DNA of 64,000 nucleotides from Cytobacillus sp. NJ13 (lineage in GTDB: Bacteria > Bacillota > Bacilli > Bacillales > Cytobacillaceae). This document shows positions 16,323-24,764 of this stretch, piece by piece. The first letter of the stretch is position 1, and each line of letters opens with the position of its first letter. The notes under the pieces were generated by a model. It saw only the letters and a list, made by a program, of their open reading frames with translations. It made no database searches and was not told the DNA's origin. The DNA is taken from contig JAUCFP010000006.1 of assembly GCA_030348385.1 (NCBI GenBank), positions 744,001 through 808,000 of the forward strand, in the 5' to 3' direction. The position numbers and the translations under genes were made by a program.

Positions 16323-18683
16323 GTGGGAAAAACAAAACATCCAGGACCTCAGAATAAAAAGGCAATGCCGGATCCGAAACATTGGGTGAGCCCTATTCCA
16401 TTTGGGCTTGGCAAAATAAAGCCGAAGCATATGAGGGATACAGCAAAAATCCTATGGGAAAACAAAGATAATATTGGATATGCCACAAATATTTTAACAA
16501 AAGGTGTGTGTGACGGATGTGCCCTTGGCGTTTCCGGTCTTTATGACCAGACTCTTAAGGGGCCGCACGTATGTACTACAAGGTTAAATGTCCTTCGTTT
16601 GAATACTGCCGGCGCCATCAAACCGGAAATTCTGCATGCCGATATTGATGAGCTGCGCAAATATGACAGCACCGAGCTTCGTAAATTGGGCCGCATTCCT
16701 TATCCGATGATCCGCAGAAAGGGAGAGCGCAAGTTCTCCCGGATCACTTGGGATGATGCCATGAACATGATTGCTGAAAAAATGAAGGTGCTCGATCCTA
16801 AACAATATGCGTTCTACCTGACAAGCCGCGGAATTACGAATGAATCTTATTATGTGGCAGGCAAGGTTGCCCGCTTTCTTGGAACGAATCACATCGATAA
16901 TGCGAGCCGCATTTGCCATTCGCCTTCAAAAACCGCGTTAAAGCGTTCCATCGGAGTAGGGGCTTCCACAGCCAATTACCTTGACTGGATCGGAACGGAT
17001 GTCCTGTTATTCTGGGGCAGTGTGGCATCAAACAGTTCGCCTGTATCATCCAAATACATGCTTGAAGCGAAGAAAAACGGCACGAAAATTATCGTCGTCA
17101 ATCCATATAAAGAACCGGCGATGGACAAATACTGGATTCCGTCGAATCCGGAATCTGCATTGTTTGGCACAAAAATCGCAGATGATTTTTATCAGGTAAA
17201 TATCGGCGGAGACATTGCCTTTATGCACGGGATCATGAAGCACTGGTTTGAAATGGAGAAAGCGGAGCGCGGTTCTGCCATCAATCATAAGTTTGTGAAC
17301 GAGCATGTAAATGGATACGAAGATTTGAAAATGAAAGTGAAAGAGCAGTCATGGGAAGAGATTATTAAATCTTCCGGTGTAAGCAAAGAGCGTATCATCG
17401 AGCTTGCGGAACTGCTTGCGAACAGCAAAAACGCCGTCTATGCCTGGGCTCTTGGCCTGACCATGCATTCTTTTGCGACAGATAACATTTCACAGGTTGC
17501 GAATCTTGCGCTGCTTCGCGGTCATCTGGGCCGAAAGCATAATGGCCTAATGCCTTTCCGCGGACATTCATCTGTGCAGGGAAGCGGTGAGATGGGGGCA
17601 GATCCATTCGTATTGCCTGGCGGTGACTTTTATGGTGACAATTTTGCCCGCATTCAAAATCTTTGGGGCTTCGAGCTTGAGAAATGGCAGGGTGATATTG
17701 TAGGGGTGACACTGGAGAATATCCTGCTCCCAGAAGACCATGAACGGAAAATCAAGCTTTACTATCTTTCAGGCGGTAACTTCCTTGAGACAATGCCAGA
17801 TCCTGATTTTATTGAAAAAGCTCTTTCTGAACTGGACATTCGTGTTCATCAGGATATAATTTTAAACACTTCTACACTGGTTGATGCGAAGGAAGCGGTC
17901 ATCGTGCTCCCGGCTAAAACCCGATACGAGCAGGAGGGCGGCGGTACATCCACTTCTACGGAACGCATGGTGTATTTCAGTCCGGAAATTGAAGGGAATA
18001 AGAATAAAATTGAAGAGGCACGCGAAGAATGGAAAATCTACATTGATCTTGCCAAACGTGTTAAGCCTGAAACTGCTCATCTCGTTAAATTTAAAAATGC
18101 ACAGGAAATCCGTGACGAAATTGCAGAGGCTAACCCTAGTTATGATGGCATTCAGCACCTGAAAAAAGCAGGTGATGTCTTCCAGTGGGGCGGAGCATGG
18201 TTATGTGAGGACGGCATCTGCCCGACTCCGGATGGAAAAGGCACACTTATTACTGTGGATATTCCCGACCTTGGAAAGAAAGAAGGGCAATTCATTGTAA
18301 CGTCACGCCGAGGGAAGCAGTTTAATTCCATGGTCTATAAAGAGGTGGACCCGCTGAATGGTGCCGGACGATATGATGTACTGATGAACGCCGAGGATGG
18401 AAAGGATTTAAGCATTGCAGAGGGTGAAGGGATTGTCCTATACAATGGATTCGGTGTATTCCAGGGAAGAGCCAAATTCGTCGATATCGCCCGCGGCAAC
18501 GTCGAAGTCCACTTCCCGGAAGGAAACTTCCTATTGCCAAGAGGCCGCTACGAAAAATTCGCTGGTATCCCTGACTACAACATCACGGTTACCCTCGAAA
18601 AAGCAGACCGCTACAATGCACGCAAAGACGTGGAATATAACGAAAAACACATTGCTGAAGATGAAATTGATGCACCAGCATAA
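16323..18683 (+). CDS. FdhF/YdeP-family molybdopterin oxidoreductase
   Basis: 786 residues from GTG 16323 (AAGGGAG 8 nt upstream). N-terminal cysteines Cys63-x2-Cys66 and Cys84 (GVCDGC, PHVC) could be cluster ligands. The molybdopterin domains follow, with RICHSPS giving Cys at the Mo-ligand position that is Sec in E. coli FdhF. GHSSVQGSGEMG and the C-terminal MopB domain (FIVTSRRGKQFNS) are typical. Family members resemble formate dehydrogenase H and E. coli YdeP. Formate oxidation is plausible, but YdeP-type substrates are poorly known. No electron-transfer subunit adjoins. It pairs with the OxlT-like transporter through a shared leader element. Confidence 0.82.
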   Translation: MGKTKHPGPQNKKAMPDPKHWVSPIPFGLGKIKPKHMRDTAKILWENKDNIGYATNILTKGVCDGCALGVSGLYDQTLKGPHVCTTRLNVLRLNTAGAIKPEILHADIDELRKYDSTELRKLGRIPYPMIRRKGERKFSRITWDDAMNMIAEKMKVLDPKQYAFYLTSRGITNESYYVAGKVARFLGTNHIDNASRICHSPSKTALKRSIGVGASTANYLDWIGTDVLLFWGSVASNSSPVSSKYMLEAKKNGTKIIVVNPYKEPAMDKYWIPSNPESALFGTKIADDFYQVNIGGDIAFMHGIMKHWFEMEKAERGSAINHKFVNEHVNGYEDLKMKVKEQSWEEIIKSSGVSKERIIELAELLANSKNAVYAWALGLTMHSFATDNISQVANLALLRGHLGRKHNGLMPFRGHSSVQGSGEMGADPFVLPGGDFYGDNFARIQNLWGFELEKWQGDIVGVTLENILLPEDHERKIKLYYLSGGNFLETMPDPDFIEKALSELDIRVHQDIILNTSTLVDAKEAVIVLPAKTRYEQEGGGTSTSTERMVYFSPEIEGNKNKIEEAREEWKIYIDLAKRVKPETAHLVKFKNAQEIRDEIAEANPSYDGIQHLKKAGDVFQWGGAWLCEDGICPTPDGKGTLITVDIPDLGKKEGQFIVTSRRGKQFNSMVYKEVDPLNGAGRYDVLMNAEDGKDLSIAEGEGIVLYNGFGVFQGRAKFVDIARGNVEVHFPEGNFLLPRGRYEKFAGIPDYNITVTLEKADRYNARKDVEYNEKHIAEDEIDAPA

Positions 18684-18689
18684 AGGGGA

Positions 18690-18718
18690 GAGAGATGGCT
18701 TTAGGCCATCTCTCTTTT
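18690..18718 (+). terminator. terminator of the molybdoenzyme gene
   Basis: GAGAGATGGC / GCCATCTCTC stem followed by TTTTAT. Confidence 0.8.
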
Positions 18719-18789
18719 ATCTGTGAATTTGAGAAAATATCGCGATAAACGATGAAAATGGATCTCTATCGAAAAAAGGTTGCAAAGCA

Positions 18790-18990
18790 GAGTGAATAGG
18801 GACGAAAAAAGAACAGCAACCGCTAAAATGGTAGTTAATCCGAGTGAATAACGACGAAAAAAGAGCAGCAACTGCTAAAATGGTAGTTAATCCGAGTGAA
18901 TAACGACGAAAAGAGAGCAGCCGCAGAAAAAATGGTAGTTAATCCGGGTGAATAGTGACGAAAAGAGAGCAACCCCAGGAAAAAAGGATG
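18790..18990. repeat. 52-bp tandem repeat array, four units
   Basis: Units begin at 18790, 18842, 18894 and 18946, exactly 52 bp apart. They carry GAGTGAATAACGACGAAAA, an AGCAG/CTGCT inverted repeat in some units, and AATGGTAGTTAATCC. The array lies between the convergent ends of the molybdoenzyme gene and hssS. It does not encode a conserved protein, since 52 is not a multiple of three. Confidence 0.8.
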
Positions 18991-19044
18991 GCACAATTGG
19001 CAGGCTCGCTGTATAACAGGAAATCGGTTCGAAATAACCAATAA

Positions 19045-20424
19045 CTATTTAATCGGAAGCTCAATAGTAAAAGCAGTTCCCTCTTTCCCTTTACTATTTA
19101 CATGAACATGGCCACCATGTAAATTGACAATGGACCAGACAATAGATAAACCAAGCCCTGTGCCCTCTATTGTTCGTGTCCGTGCGGTATCTGCCCGATA
19201 AAAGCGATCAAATATCCTGTCAATTTCTGAATTAGTCAATCCTATTCCGGTATCTTCAATGGTTACAAATATTGATTCTCCTTTTTCTTCAATTGATATA
19301 TCAATACTGCCATCAGGTTTATTATATTTAATGGCGTTTGCCAATAGGTTATCCCAAACTGTATTAAGTAAAGAGGGGTCACCGATGATTTCCGTATCGG
19401 GTAAAGAGTGGCTGAGCATTATTCCTTTTTCATTAATTCGCCATTGATAATTCTTTACCAATTCATGAATCTGCCGACCTACATTGAATGCCTTTTTTTT
19501 CAAAATATCGTTATTTCGATCTAATGAGGCAAGAAGCAGCAATTGTTTTGTTAAAGTAGATAGTCTTCTGATCTCTCCATTGATAATTGAAACGTAATGG
19601 ACCCGTTCTTCTTGTTTTATTGATTCTTTTCCCATTAAGTTTGTATATCCCTTTATATTTGATAGGGGAGACTGAATATCATGAGAAATGTTGGAGATGA
19701 ACTCCTTTCTCATTTCATCCATTTGTTCTAATTTTCTCGCCATTTTTAAAAAATTCTGTGATAGCTCTCCCAACTCATCATGACGAGTAATATCAAGGTT
19801 AACATTGAACTCGCCTTTGGAAAGTGATTTTGTGGCTTTTGTGAGTTTCGAAATGGGTTTTACTAAATATTTTGTGCTGAAAATAACCATAACGATGCTT
19901 AATATAATGGTTAATGCGAGCATCCACCCAAATAAAAGATGCATTTCATTAAAAAGGAGTTTTAAATCCGGCCTGATGAAAAGAGCATATTTTTTGCCAT
20001 CATGTGTTAGTGGAACACCTATTGTATTTTTCAATTCATTTGCAAAAAAGCCTGTTACAAATGTTCTGTGCGGAAAATGGAGAATGCCATGATAAATATT
20101 TCCGTTTAAAACATGCTCCTGGGTAGAAACAGAGAGACCTTTATCCCTGAATGGTGCACCAAAAAAAGATTCATCGCCCCTGCCATCAACCAGGTAAATT
20201 TGATAGCCAACTGAAGAAATGTTATCTAAGTAATCATTCAAGTTTATAGTAGGGTGCTCATCAGCAAACGCTGCGATTGATTCTGCAAAACGTGTAATTT
20301 TATGATCATTATAAGGTTTTAATTTCTGCTGGTAATAAGTATTGGAGATTAAAAAAGCAAAAACGCTGCTAATAATCATGATTCCGATGGTAATAACAAA
20401 AAATTTTATATAAAGAGATTTCAT
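19045..20424 (-). CDS. hssS: heme-responsive sensor kinase HssS
   Basis: 459 residues. Membrane segments at ~5-27 and ~165-187 flank a ~135-residue extracellular sensor. HAMP, HisKA (His in FISNISHDIQSPLSN) and HATPase_c (GIGLTNSEIDRIFDRFYR, GTGLGLSIV) domains follow. The sensor stretch YQIYLVDGRGDESFFGAPF resembles S. aureus HssS, and length agrees (457). It phosphorylates HssR when heme stresses the membrane. The start overlaps the hssR stop by 4 bp (ATGA). Confidence 0.88.
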   Translation of the reverse strand: MKSLYIKFFVITIGIMIISSVFAFLISNTYYQQKLKPYNDHKITRFAESIAAFADEHPTINLNDYLDNISSVGYQIYLVDGRGDESFFGAPFRDKGLSVSTQEHVLNGNIYHGILHFPHRTFVTGFFANELKNTIGVPLTHDGKKYALFIRPDLKLLFNEMHLLFGWMLALTIILSIVMVIFSTKYLVKPISKLTKATKSLSKGEFNVNLDITRHDELGELSQNFLKMARKLEQMDEMRKEFISNISHDIQSPLSNIKGYTNLMGKESIKQEERVHYVSIINGEIRRLSTLTKQLLLLASLDRNNDILKKKAFNVGRQIHELVKNYQWRINEKGIMLSHSLPDTEIIGDPSLLNTVWDNLLANAIKYNKPDGSIDISIEEKGESIFVTIEDTGIGLTNSEIDRIFDRFYRADTARTRTIEGTGLGLSIVWSIVNLHGGHVHVNSKGKEGTAFTIELPIK

Positions 20425-21101
20425 TCTCGATTGACCTCCAGGGAATATCCAACTCCGCGTACTGTTTTAATTTGAAAATGATCTGTCAATTTAGAAAAAC
20501 GTTCTCTCAGCCTTTTTATATGAACATCAACTGTTCGTTCATCCCCTTCATAATCCATCCCCCATATTTGATCAATCAGGTGGTCTCTGGAAAACACTTG
20601 CATAGGTTTTGACATTAAAAAATATAAAAGTTCAAACTCCTTTAAAGGTAATAGGATTGTTCGTTTTCCCACCTTCACTTCATAGCTTTTCTTGTTTATA
20701 ATTGTGTTGCCTATGCGGACAATGTACTCATCAGGATTGTTATCGTAGCGCCTAAGCAATGCTTTTATACGAAAGCTCAATTCTTTCGGTTCAAAAGGTT
20801 TAACAAGGTAATCATCCGTACCTGCGTGAAACCCTCTCTCCTTATCCTCAATTTGATTTTTAGCTGTTAAAAGGATGACAGGTATATTAAATTGATTTCG
20901 TATCTCTTTTGTTAATGTATAACCATCCATAAATGGCATCATTACGTCAACTACTGCTAAACTGCATAATTCCTTATTAAGAATCTCTAGAGCCTCGATT
21001 CCGTTATAAGCTTTAAATACTTTATAACCTTGTTCAGTTAAGTGGATATCGATTAGGTTTAACACAAGGCTGTCGTCATCAGCAATTAAAATATTAGTCA
21101 T
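20421..21101 (-). CDS. hssR: OmpR-family response regulator HssR
   Basis: 226 residues. Receiver domain with phospho-acceptor Asp in AVVDVMMPFMDG and KPFEPKEL; winged-helix output domain with YEGDERTVDVHIKRLRERF. It matches HssR in residues and context. It should bind the direct repeat upstream of hrtB and switch on heme efflux. hssRS has its own transcript start after the hrtA terminator. Confidence 0.88.
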   Translation of the reverse strand: MTNILIADDDSLVLNLIDIHLTEQGYKVFKAYNGIEALEILNKELCSLAVVDVMMPFMDGYTLTKEIRNQFNIPVILLTAKNQIEDKERGFHAGTDDYLVKPFEPKELSFRIKALLRRYDNNPDEYIVRIGNTIINKKSYEVKVGKRTILLPLKEFELLYFLMSKPMQVFSRDHLIDQIWGMDYEGDERTVDVHIKRLRERFSKLTDHFQIKTVRGVGYSLEVNRE

Positions 21102-21161
21102 TATTTTTCTCCCATTTTTTTCTTCATCTTTCTAATGCTTACCATTAATAAAACTGTATAC

Positions 21162-21193
21162 AAAAAAATAGCCCAGCACAATAGAAGGGCTAT
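21162..21193 (-). terminator. terminator between hrtA and hssR
   Basis: On the minus strand ATAGCCC, a 12-nt loop, GGGCTAT and seven Ts. Confidence 0.85.
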
Positions 21194-21217
21194 TATCTTT
21201 ATTTAGAAAGCACAATT

Positions 21218-21931
21218 TCAAGAGATTACTTGAGGCACAGCGGTTGACTCATCAGTTTGGAGAATTAGCCCATCACTCATTTTAATAATATGGTCGACAT
21301 AAGAAAGCATTTCTTCATCATGTGTAACCATGAGGGTAGTGATGTTCAGGGTTTTTGTCAGCTCTCGTATTAAGGTCATCATCTCTTTAGATTTTTTTGA
21401 ATCCAGGCTTGCAGTTGGTTCATCAGCAAAGAGAACCATGGGCTTATGAATAATTGCACGCGCAAACGCAACCCTCTGTTTTTCACCACCTGAAAGTGAG
21501 GAAGGGTAAGCTTTTTTCCGGTGGTCAATCCCCACTAGTTTTAGTATTCTGTTCACTTCACTTTTTTGTTCCTTTTTGGTTAATTTCGTTTCAGAAACAT
21601 CCAGCATAAGCATTAGCTGTTCTTCTACTGTAAGAAAAGGAACAAGGTGTGCAAATTGAAAGACAAAGCCAAATTTATTTGCCCGAATTTTGCGGATTTG
21701 CTCTTGATTCATAGCATTTATATTTTTTCCTTCAAATAGTATTTGACCCTCTGAAGCAGGCTGAAGGCCTGCTGCAATGGTAAGCAGCGTACTTTTACCA
21801 GACCCCGAAGCGCCCACCAATGCTGTAATTTTTCCTTTTTTTAGTGAAAGATTGATTCCTTTTAATATTTCTTCCTTTATTTCACCATTAGTGAATGCTT
21901 TTTCTATGCCATTTACAGTAAAAAATTCCAT
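21218..21931 (-). CDS. hrtA: heme efflux ABC transporter ATPase HrtA
   Basis: 237 residues. Walker A GASGSGKST, Q-loop VFQFAHLVPFL, signature SLSGGEKQR, Walker B MVLFADEPTAS and H-loop MVTHDEEM. A MacB/LolD-type ATPase that powers HrtB. ATG 21931 was chosen: it follows AAGGAGAGG and starts one base after the hrtB stop. A longer frame reaching 22006 would overlap hrtB without a ribosome site. Confidence 0.88.
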   Translation of the reverse strand: MEFFTVNGIEKAFTNGEIKEEILKGINLSLKKGKITALVGASGSGKSTLLTIAAGLQPASEGQILFEGKNINAMNQEQIRKIRANKFGFVFQFAHLVPFLTVEEQLMLMLDVSETKLTKKEQKSEVNRILKLVGIDHRKKAYPSSLSGGEKQRVAFARAIIHKPMVLFADEPTASLDSKKSKEMMTLIRELTKTLNITTLMVTHDEEMLSYVDHIIKMSDGLILQTDESTAVPQVIS

Positions 21932-21932
21932 A

Positions 21933-22967
21933 TTAAACCTCTCCTTGCTGAATCGCCTGTAATGGTTCGATTTTTTTAACTTGAATGCCTGAAAGAGTAG
22001 CTCCAATGAATCCGATAATTAAAAACACCATTGACAACATGCCTGTGGTTTCAAGGGTTAAAGTAAAAGGCATACCATCTGGTGCGATCATATTAAAACC
22101 CTGACTGAGTGCAGCTGACAAAACAAGTGCTATTCCGGTTATGAAAATCATTTGTGTCCACATCATTTTAAATAAGGCACTTGTTTTTAATCCAATCGCT
22201 TTTAGTATACCGTACAGCCCAATTTTTTGAACGTTCATCATATAGAAGAAAATTGCGAACAGCATTCCGCTAATTACCACCAAAAACCAAACAATCATAT
22301 TAAGAGACATTTGTTCTGCGCTATAACTTGGTATCGTTTCGAGAAATTGTTTCTTTGAAAATGATTGCAGGCCGTCAGCTTCCTGTGCCTTATCCTGGCC
22401 AGGTACATAAATCAATTGCATTTCATCAACTCTGTACATCTCTTTGTAGTTTTCTATATTTATAAAAGCAACTGGTGCATGGCTGAATTTCTTTTGATCT
22501 ACAAACCCTTTTACAACAAACTCGTCGCTAAATTGATTATTTGTTAAGACATCTCCGGCTTTGATTCCTTTATCCTCCATAGATCTGTCCAATACGACCT
22601 CACCAGGCTTTACATTCTCAAACCATTTTGATTCGGTTGAGGTGACAAAAGCTACGCTTTGCTGTTTTTCATTCTTATCATTTAAAAAGCCCATTTGAAT
22701 GGAGAGTGCCGCAGCATCTTCTTGCCCGTTTAACCATTTTTCCTGTAAATTGCTATCTATCCTCGATAGATTATAGGTTTCGTCTGCATCTTCATTCATA
22801 TAAAATTGTCCATTGGGCAGGTCTTTAATTAATGCAGCATTATCCTGAGATAATCCGTTCGCTAAGCCTGAGATAATAAACGTCAGCAAACTTATTAGAA
22901 AGACGATTGAACCTAAAATCAAAAACCGTATTTTATTTTTCTTCATTTCTTTCAATGCAAGACTCAT
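21933..22967 (-). CDS. hrtB: heme efflux ABC transporter permease HrtB
   Basis: 344 residues, FtsX-like. One N-terminal membrane segment (~14-36), a ~190-residue external domain, then three segments at the C terminus. This is the HrtB/MacB topology. It moves heme or heme-derived toxic compounds out of the membrane together with HrtA. First gene of the hrtBA transcript, downstream of a perfectly placed HssR box. Confidence 0.87.
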   Translation of the reverse strand: MSLALKEMKKNKIRFLILGSIVFLISLLTFIISGLANGLSQDNAALIKDLPNGQFYMNEDADETYNLSRIDSNLQEKWLNGQEDAAALSIQMGFLNDKNEKQQSVAFVTSTESKWFENVKPGEVVLDRSMEDKGIKAGDVLTNNQFSDEFVVKGFVDQKKFSHAPVAFINIENYKEMYRVDEMQLIYVPGQDKAQEADGLQSFSKKQFLETIPSYSAEQMSLNMIVWFLVVISGMLFAIFFYMMNVQKIGLYGILKAIGLKTSALFKMMWTQMIFITGIALVLSAALSQGFNMIAPDGMPFTLTLETTGMLSMVFLIIGFIGATLSGIQVKKIEPLQAIQQGEV

Positions 22968-23012
22968 CAGAATTCCTCCAATCTCTTTTTTACATTCTTA
23001 GATTAGACCTTC

Positions 23013-23032
23013 AATATGAACAGAGGATGAAC
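23013..23032 (-). promoter_or_regulatory. HssR box (direct repeat) upstream of hrtB
   Basis: On the minus strand GTTCATCCT, two bases, GTTCATATT. As I recall it, the S. aureus HssR target is GTTCATATT-N2-GTTCATATT; one half-site is exact and the other has two differences. It lies 46-65 bp before the hrtB start. Confidence 0.8.
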
Positions 23033-23081
23033 GAATCTTTACATTTTTAGCAGTGGGGTGTCTGCCAAGAATTTATTACCA

Positions 23082-23110
23082 TTGAAAAAGACCTGAAATT
23101 ATCTTATTAT
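23082..23110 (+). promoter_or_regulatory. promoter of 6S-2-like RNA copy 1
   Basis: TTGAAA (23082-23087), 17-bp spacer, TATTAT (23105-23110). The same layout precedes copy 2. Confidence 0.75.
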
Positions 23111-23118
23111 AATAAAAC

Positions 23119-23305
23119 AAGCTGCATTGTACGTAATCATACTAAAGTTTTAACCTTTAAGCTGAAATAGGGAGTTTAACATCGGAACAGGAATGACAAG
23201 CCTCTGTCTATTTGACAAGGAGGACATGCAGGAATGTTTCTGCGGACACCCACTTTGAGGAGTGGTGGTTTAAAACTTTCTTATAACAGTTACGGCAAAA
23301 GCGGC
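23119..23305 (+). ncRNA. ssrS: 6S RNA, 6S-2 (BsrB)-like, copy 1
   Basis: About 187 nt. The 5' end AGCTGCATTGTACGTAA pairs with the 3' end near 23288-23305 as a long closing stem. AGTTTTAACCTTT (23146-23158) is complementary to the 6S-2 product RNA as I recall it, and its last T is nucleotide 40 if the RNA starts at 23119, the initiation position known for Bacillus 6S-1. Internal hairpins include GCAG/CTGC and CCACT/AGTGG. A near-identical copy lies at 57907. 6S RNA sequesters SigA RNA polymerase. Confidence 0.72.
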
Positions 23306-23322
23306 TCCATACTTATATTATC

Positions 23323-23355
23323 AAACCAGTTTCCAATCGGGGGCTGGTTTTTTTA
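23323..23355 (+). terminator. terminator of 6S-like RNA copy 1
   Basis: AAACCAG (23323-23329) pairs with CTGGTTT (23344-23350), then a T-run. Confidence 0.85.
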
Positions 23356-23404
23356 TTATATAAAAATTATAATAACCCTGATACTATAGCTGTCTGGAGG
23401 AATT

Positions 23405-24115
23405 ATGAAAAAACTGCTAAAAATCAGCATTTCTATCACTCTGATTTTGGGAATTTGCTTTTTGCTGTTTGAAATTTCCAAGTCAAGGAACTTTCAGTTT
23501 TTCGGCGGCCTTGTTAATAAAGCAGAAACAGAGGAAAAAGTGGCAGCATTAACATTTGATGATGGACCAGGCGTCAACACGGAGGAGATATTGGATATTC
23601 TGCAGGAGGAAGAAATTAAAGCCACTTTTTACCTGACAGGGCAAGAGATTGAGCAGCATATGGACGATGCCAAAAGGATTGCGGAAGAAGGGCATGAAAT
23701 TGGCAATCATTCCTATTCTCATACACGAATGGTCCTAAAATCTCCCTCTTTTATTAAAGATGAAATTGAGAAAACAGATGATTTGATCAGGCAGACAGGT
23801 TATGAGGGAGAAATTCATTTCCGCCCTCCATACGGAAAAAAACTATTTTTTCTGCCTTACTACTTATCTAAAGAGGAGCGTAAGACGATCCTATGGAACA
23901 TTGAGCCTGAAAGTCATCCGGAAATAGAAGGGGATGCCAATAAAATCACGGAGCATGTGGCGGAGAATATAGAACCAGGCTCCATCATTCTTCTTCATGT
24001 CATGTATGAAAGCCGGGAAGAGTCATTGAAATCTGTTAAGAAAATTATTTCTTCATTAAAAGAGCAGGGTTACCATATGACTACGGTTTCCGAATTGCTG
24101 AAACATCAGAAGTAG
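23405..24115 (+). CDS. polysaccharide deacetylase family protein
   Basis: 236 residues with an N-terminal membrane anchor or signal (~6-24). NodB domain motifs: TFDDGPG (Asp52, Asp53), metal ligands His102 and His106 in GNHSYSH, FRPPYG and LLHVMYES. A CE4 deacetylase acting on N-acetylglucosamine-containing wall polymer or oligosaccharide at the outer face. The exact substrate is unknown. Starts 50 nt after the 6S terminator with TGGAGG as ribosome site; no separate promoter is obvious. Confidence 0.85.
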   Translation: MKKLLKISISITLILGICFLLFEISKSRNFQFFGGLVNKAETEEKVAALTFDDGPGVNTEEILDILQEEEIKATFYLTGQEIEQHMDDAKRIAEEGHEIGNHSYSHTRMVLKSPSFIKDEIEKTDDLIRQTGYEGEIHFRPPYGKKLFFLPYYLSKEERKTILWNIEPESHPEIEGDANKITEHVAENIEPGSIILLHVMYESREESLKSVKKIISSLKEQGYHMTTVSELLKHQK

Positions 24116-24138
24116 AGCTGTCCGTACAGCTCTTTTTC
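24114..24138 (+). terminator. terminator of the deacetylase gene
   Basis: AGAGCTG, six-base loop, CAGCTCT and TTTTT; overlaps the stop codon. Confidence 0.85.
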
Positions 24139-24146
24139 TTATTGGA

Positions 24147-24425
24147 TTAGTTGCCTTTTACCCCATAAAGAATGCAGCCAACTCCGCAAAGTACCCATAA
24201 TATCTTGCTTAGTGAAACTTTATCTGCCATTCCAGTCAATCCGATGACTGTCGTCAAGAGAAGCACTGGCGGTCCAATAAGGGCTAGTGAACTATTTGCA
24301 ATCAGTGCTTTTTCAATATCATTCATTCTTAAGATCAATAGTGCAACAAAGATTTCAATGCTTCCTGAAATAATCCGCAGAATTGCCATACCGAGAATCG
24401 CTTTATCAAGGAAAAAAAACATCAT
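24147..24425 (-). CDS. YqhV-like small membrane protein
   Basis: 92 residues with three hydrophobic segments (~10-32, ~43-63, ~70-88). The pattern AILRIISGSIEIFVALLIL ... DIEKALIANSSLALIGPPV resembles B. subtilis YqhV (DUF2619). YqhV lies beside the spoIIIA operon in B. subtilis; here the neighbours differ. Function unknown. Confidence 0.65.
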   Translation of the reverse strand: MMFFFLDKAILGMAILRIISGSIEIFVALLILRMNDIEKALIANSSLALIGPPVLLLTTVIGLTGMADKVSLSKILWVLCGVGCILYGVKGN

Positions 24426-24764
24426 GTACCTCCTATACCTTCTTGTCAGTCATTATATGTGAGCTAATCCAAATGAAGGACAGGTTTTCAGAAGAAAATA
24501 TTTCATAAATGTTACGAATATGACGAAGGAGTAAATGGTGAAGGTTGCCAAATGTGCATAGTGAGCGTTTCCGGGATTTTTTATGTTAAAAGACTTAAAG
24601 TATTTATTAGACTATTTGTATTGAAAATACCCCCTTACAGGATCTCTAATTGGAAAAATAATGAAGGATCGGAAGTTCGATTTTGCATAAATATTCTTTT
24701 TTTAACGGAGCTGTAATCCTTGATTATGAGGGTTTTAGTAAAATAAAGGAAAGGGGGCATTGCC
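24426..24764. other. 339-bp gap, nothing recognised
   Basis: AT-rich DNA between divergent genes. Both flanking genes must have promoters here, but no convincing -35/-10 pair, hairpin or ORF was found. Confidence 0.5.

Noticed and set aside
18835..19041. 68-aa minus-strand ORF in the 18.8-kb array
   Set aside because: Composed of out-of-phase translations of the 52-bp repeat.
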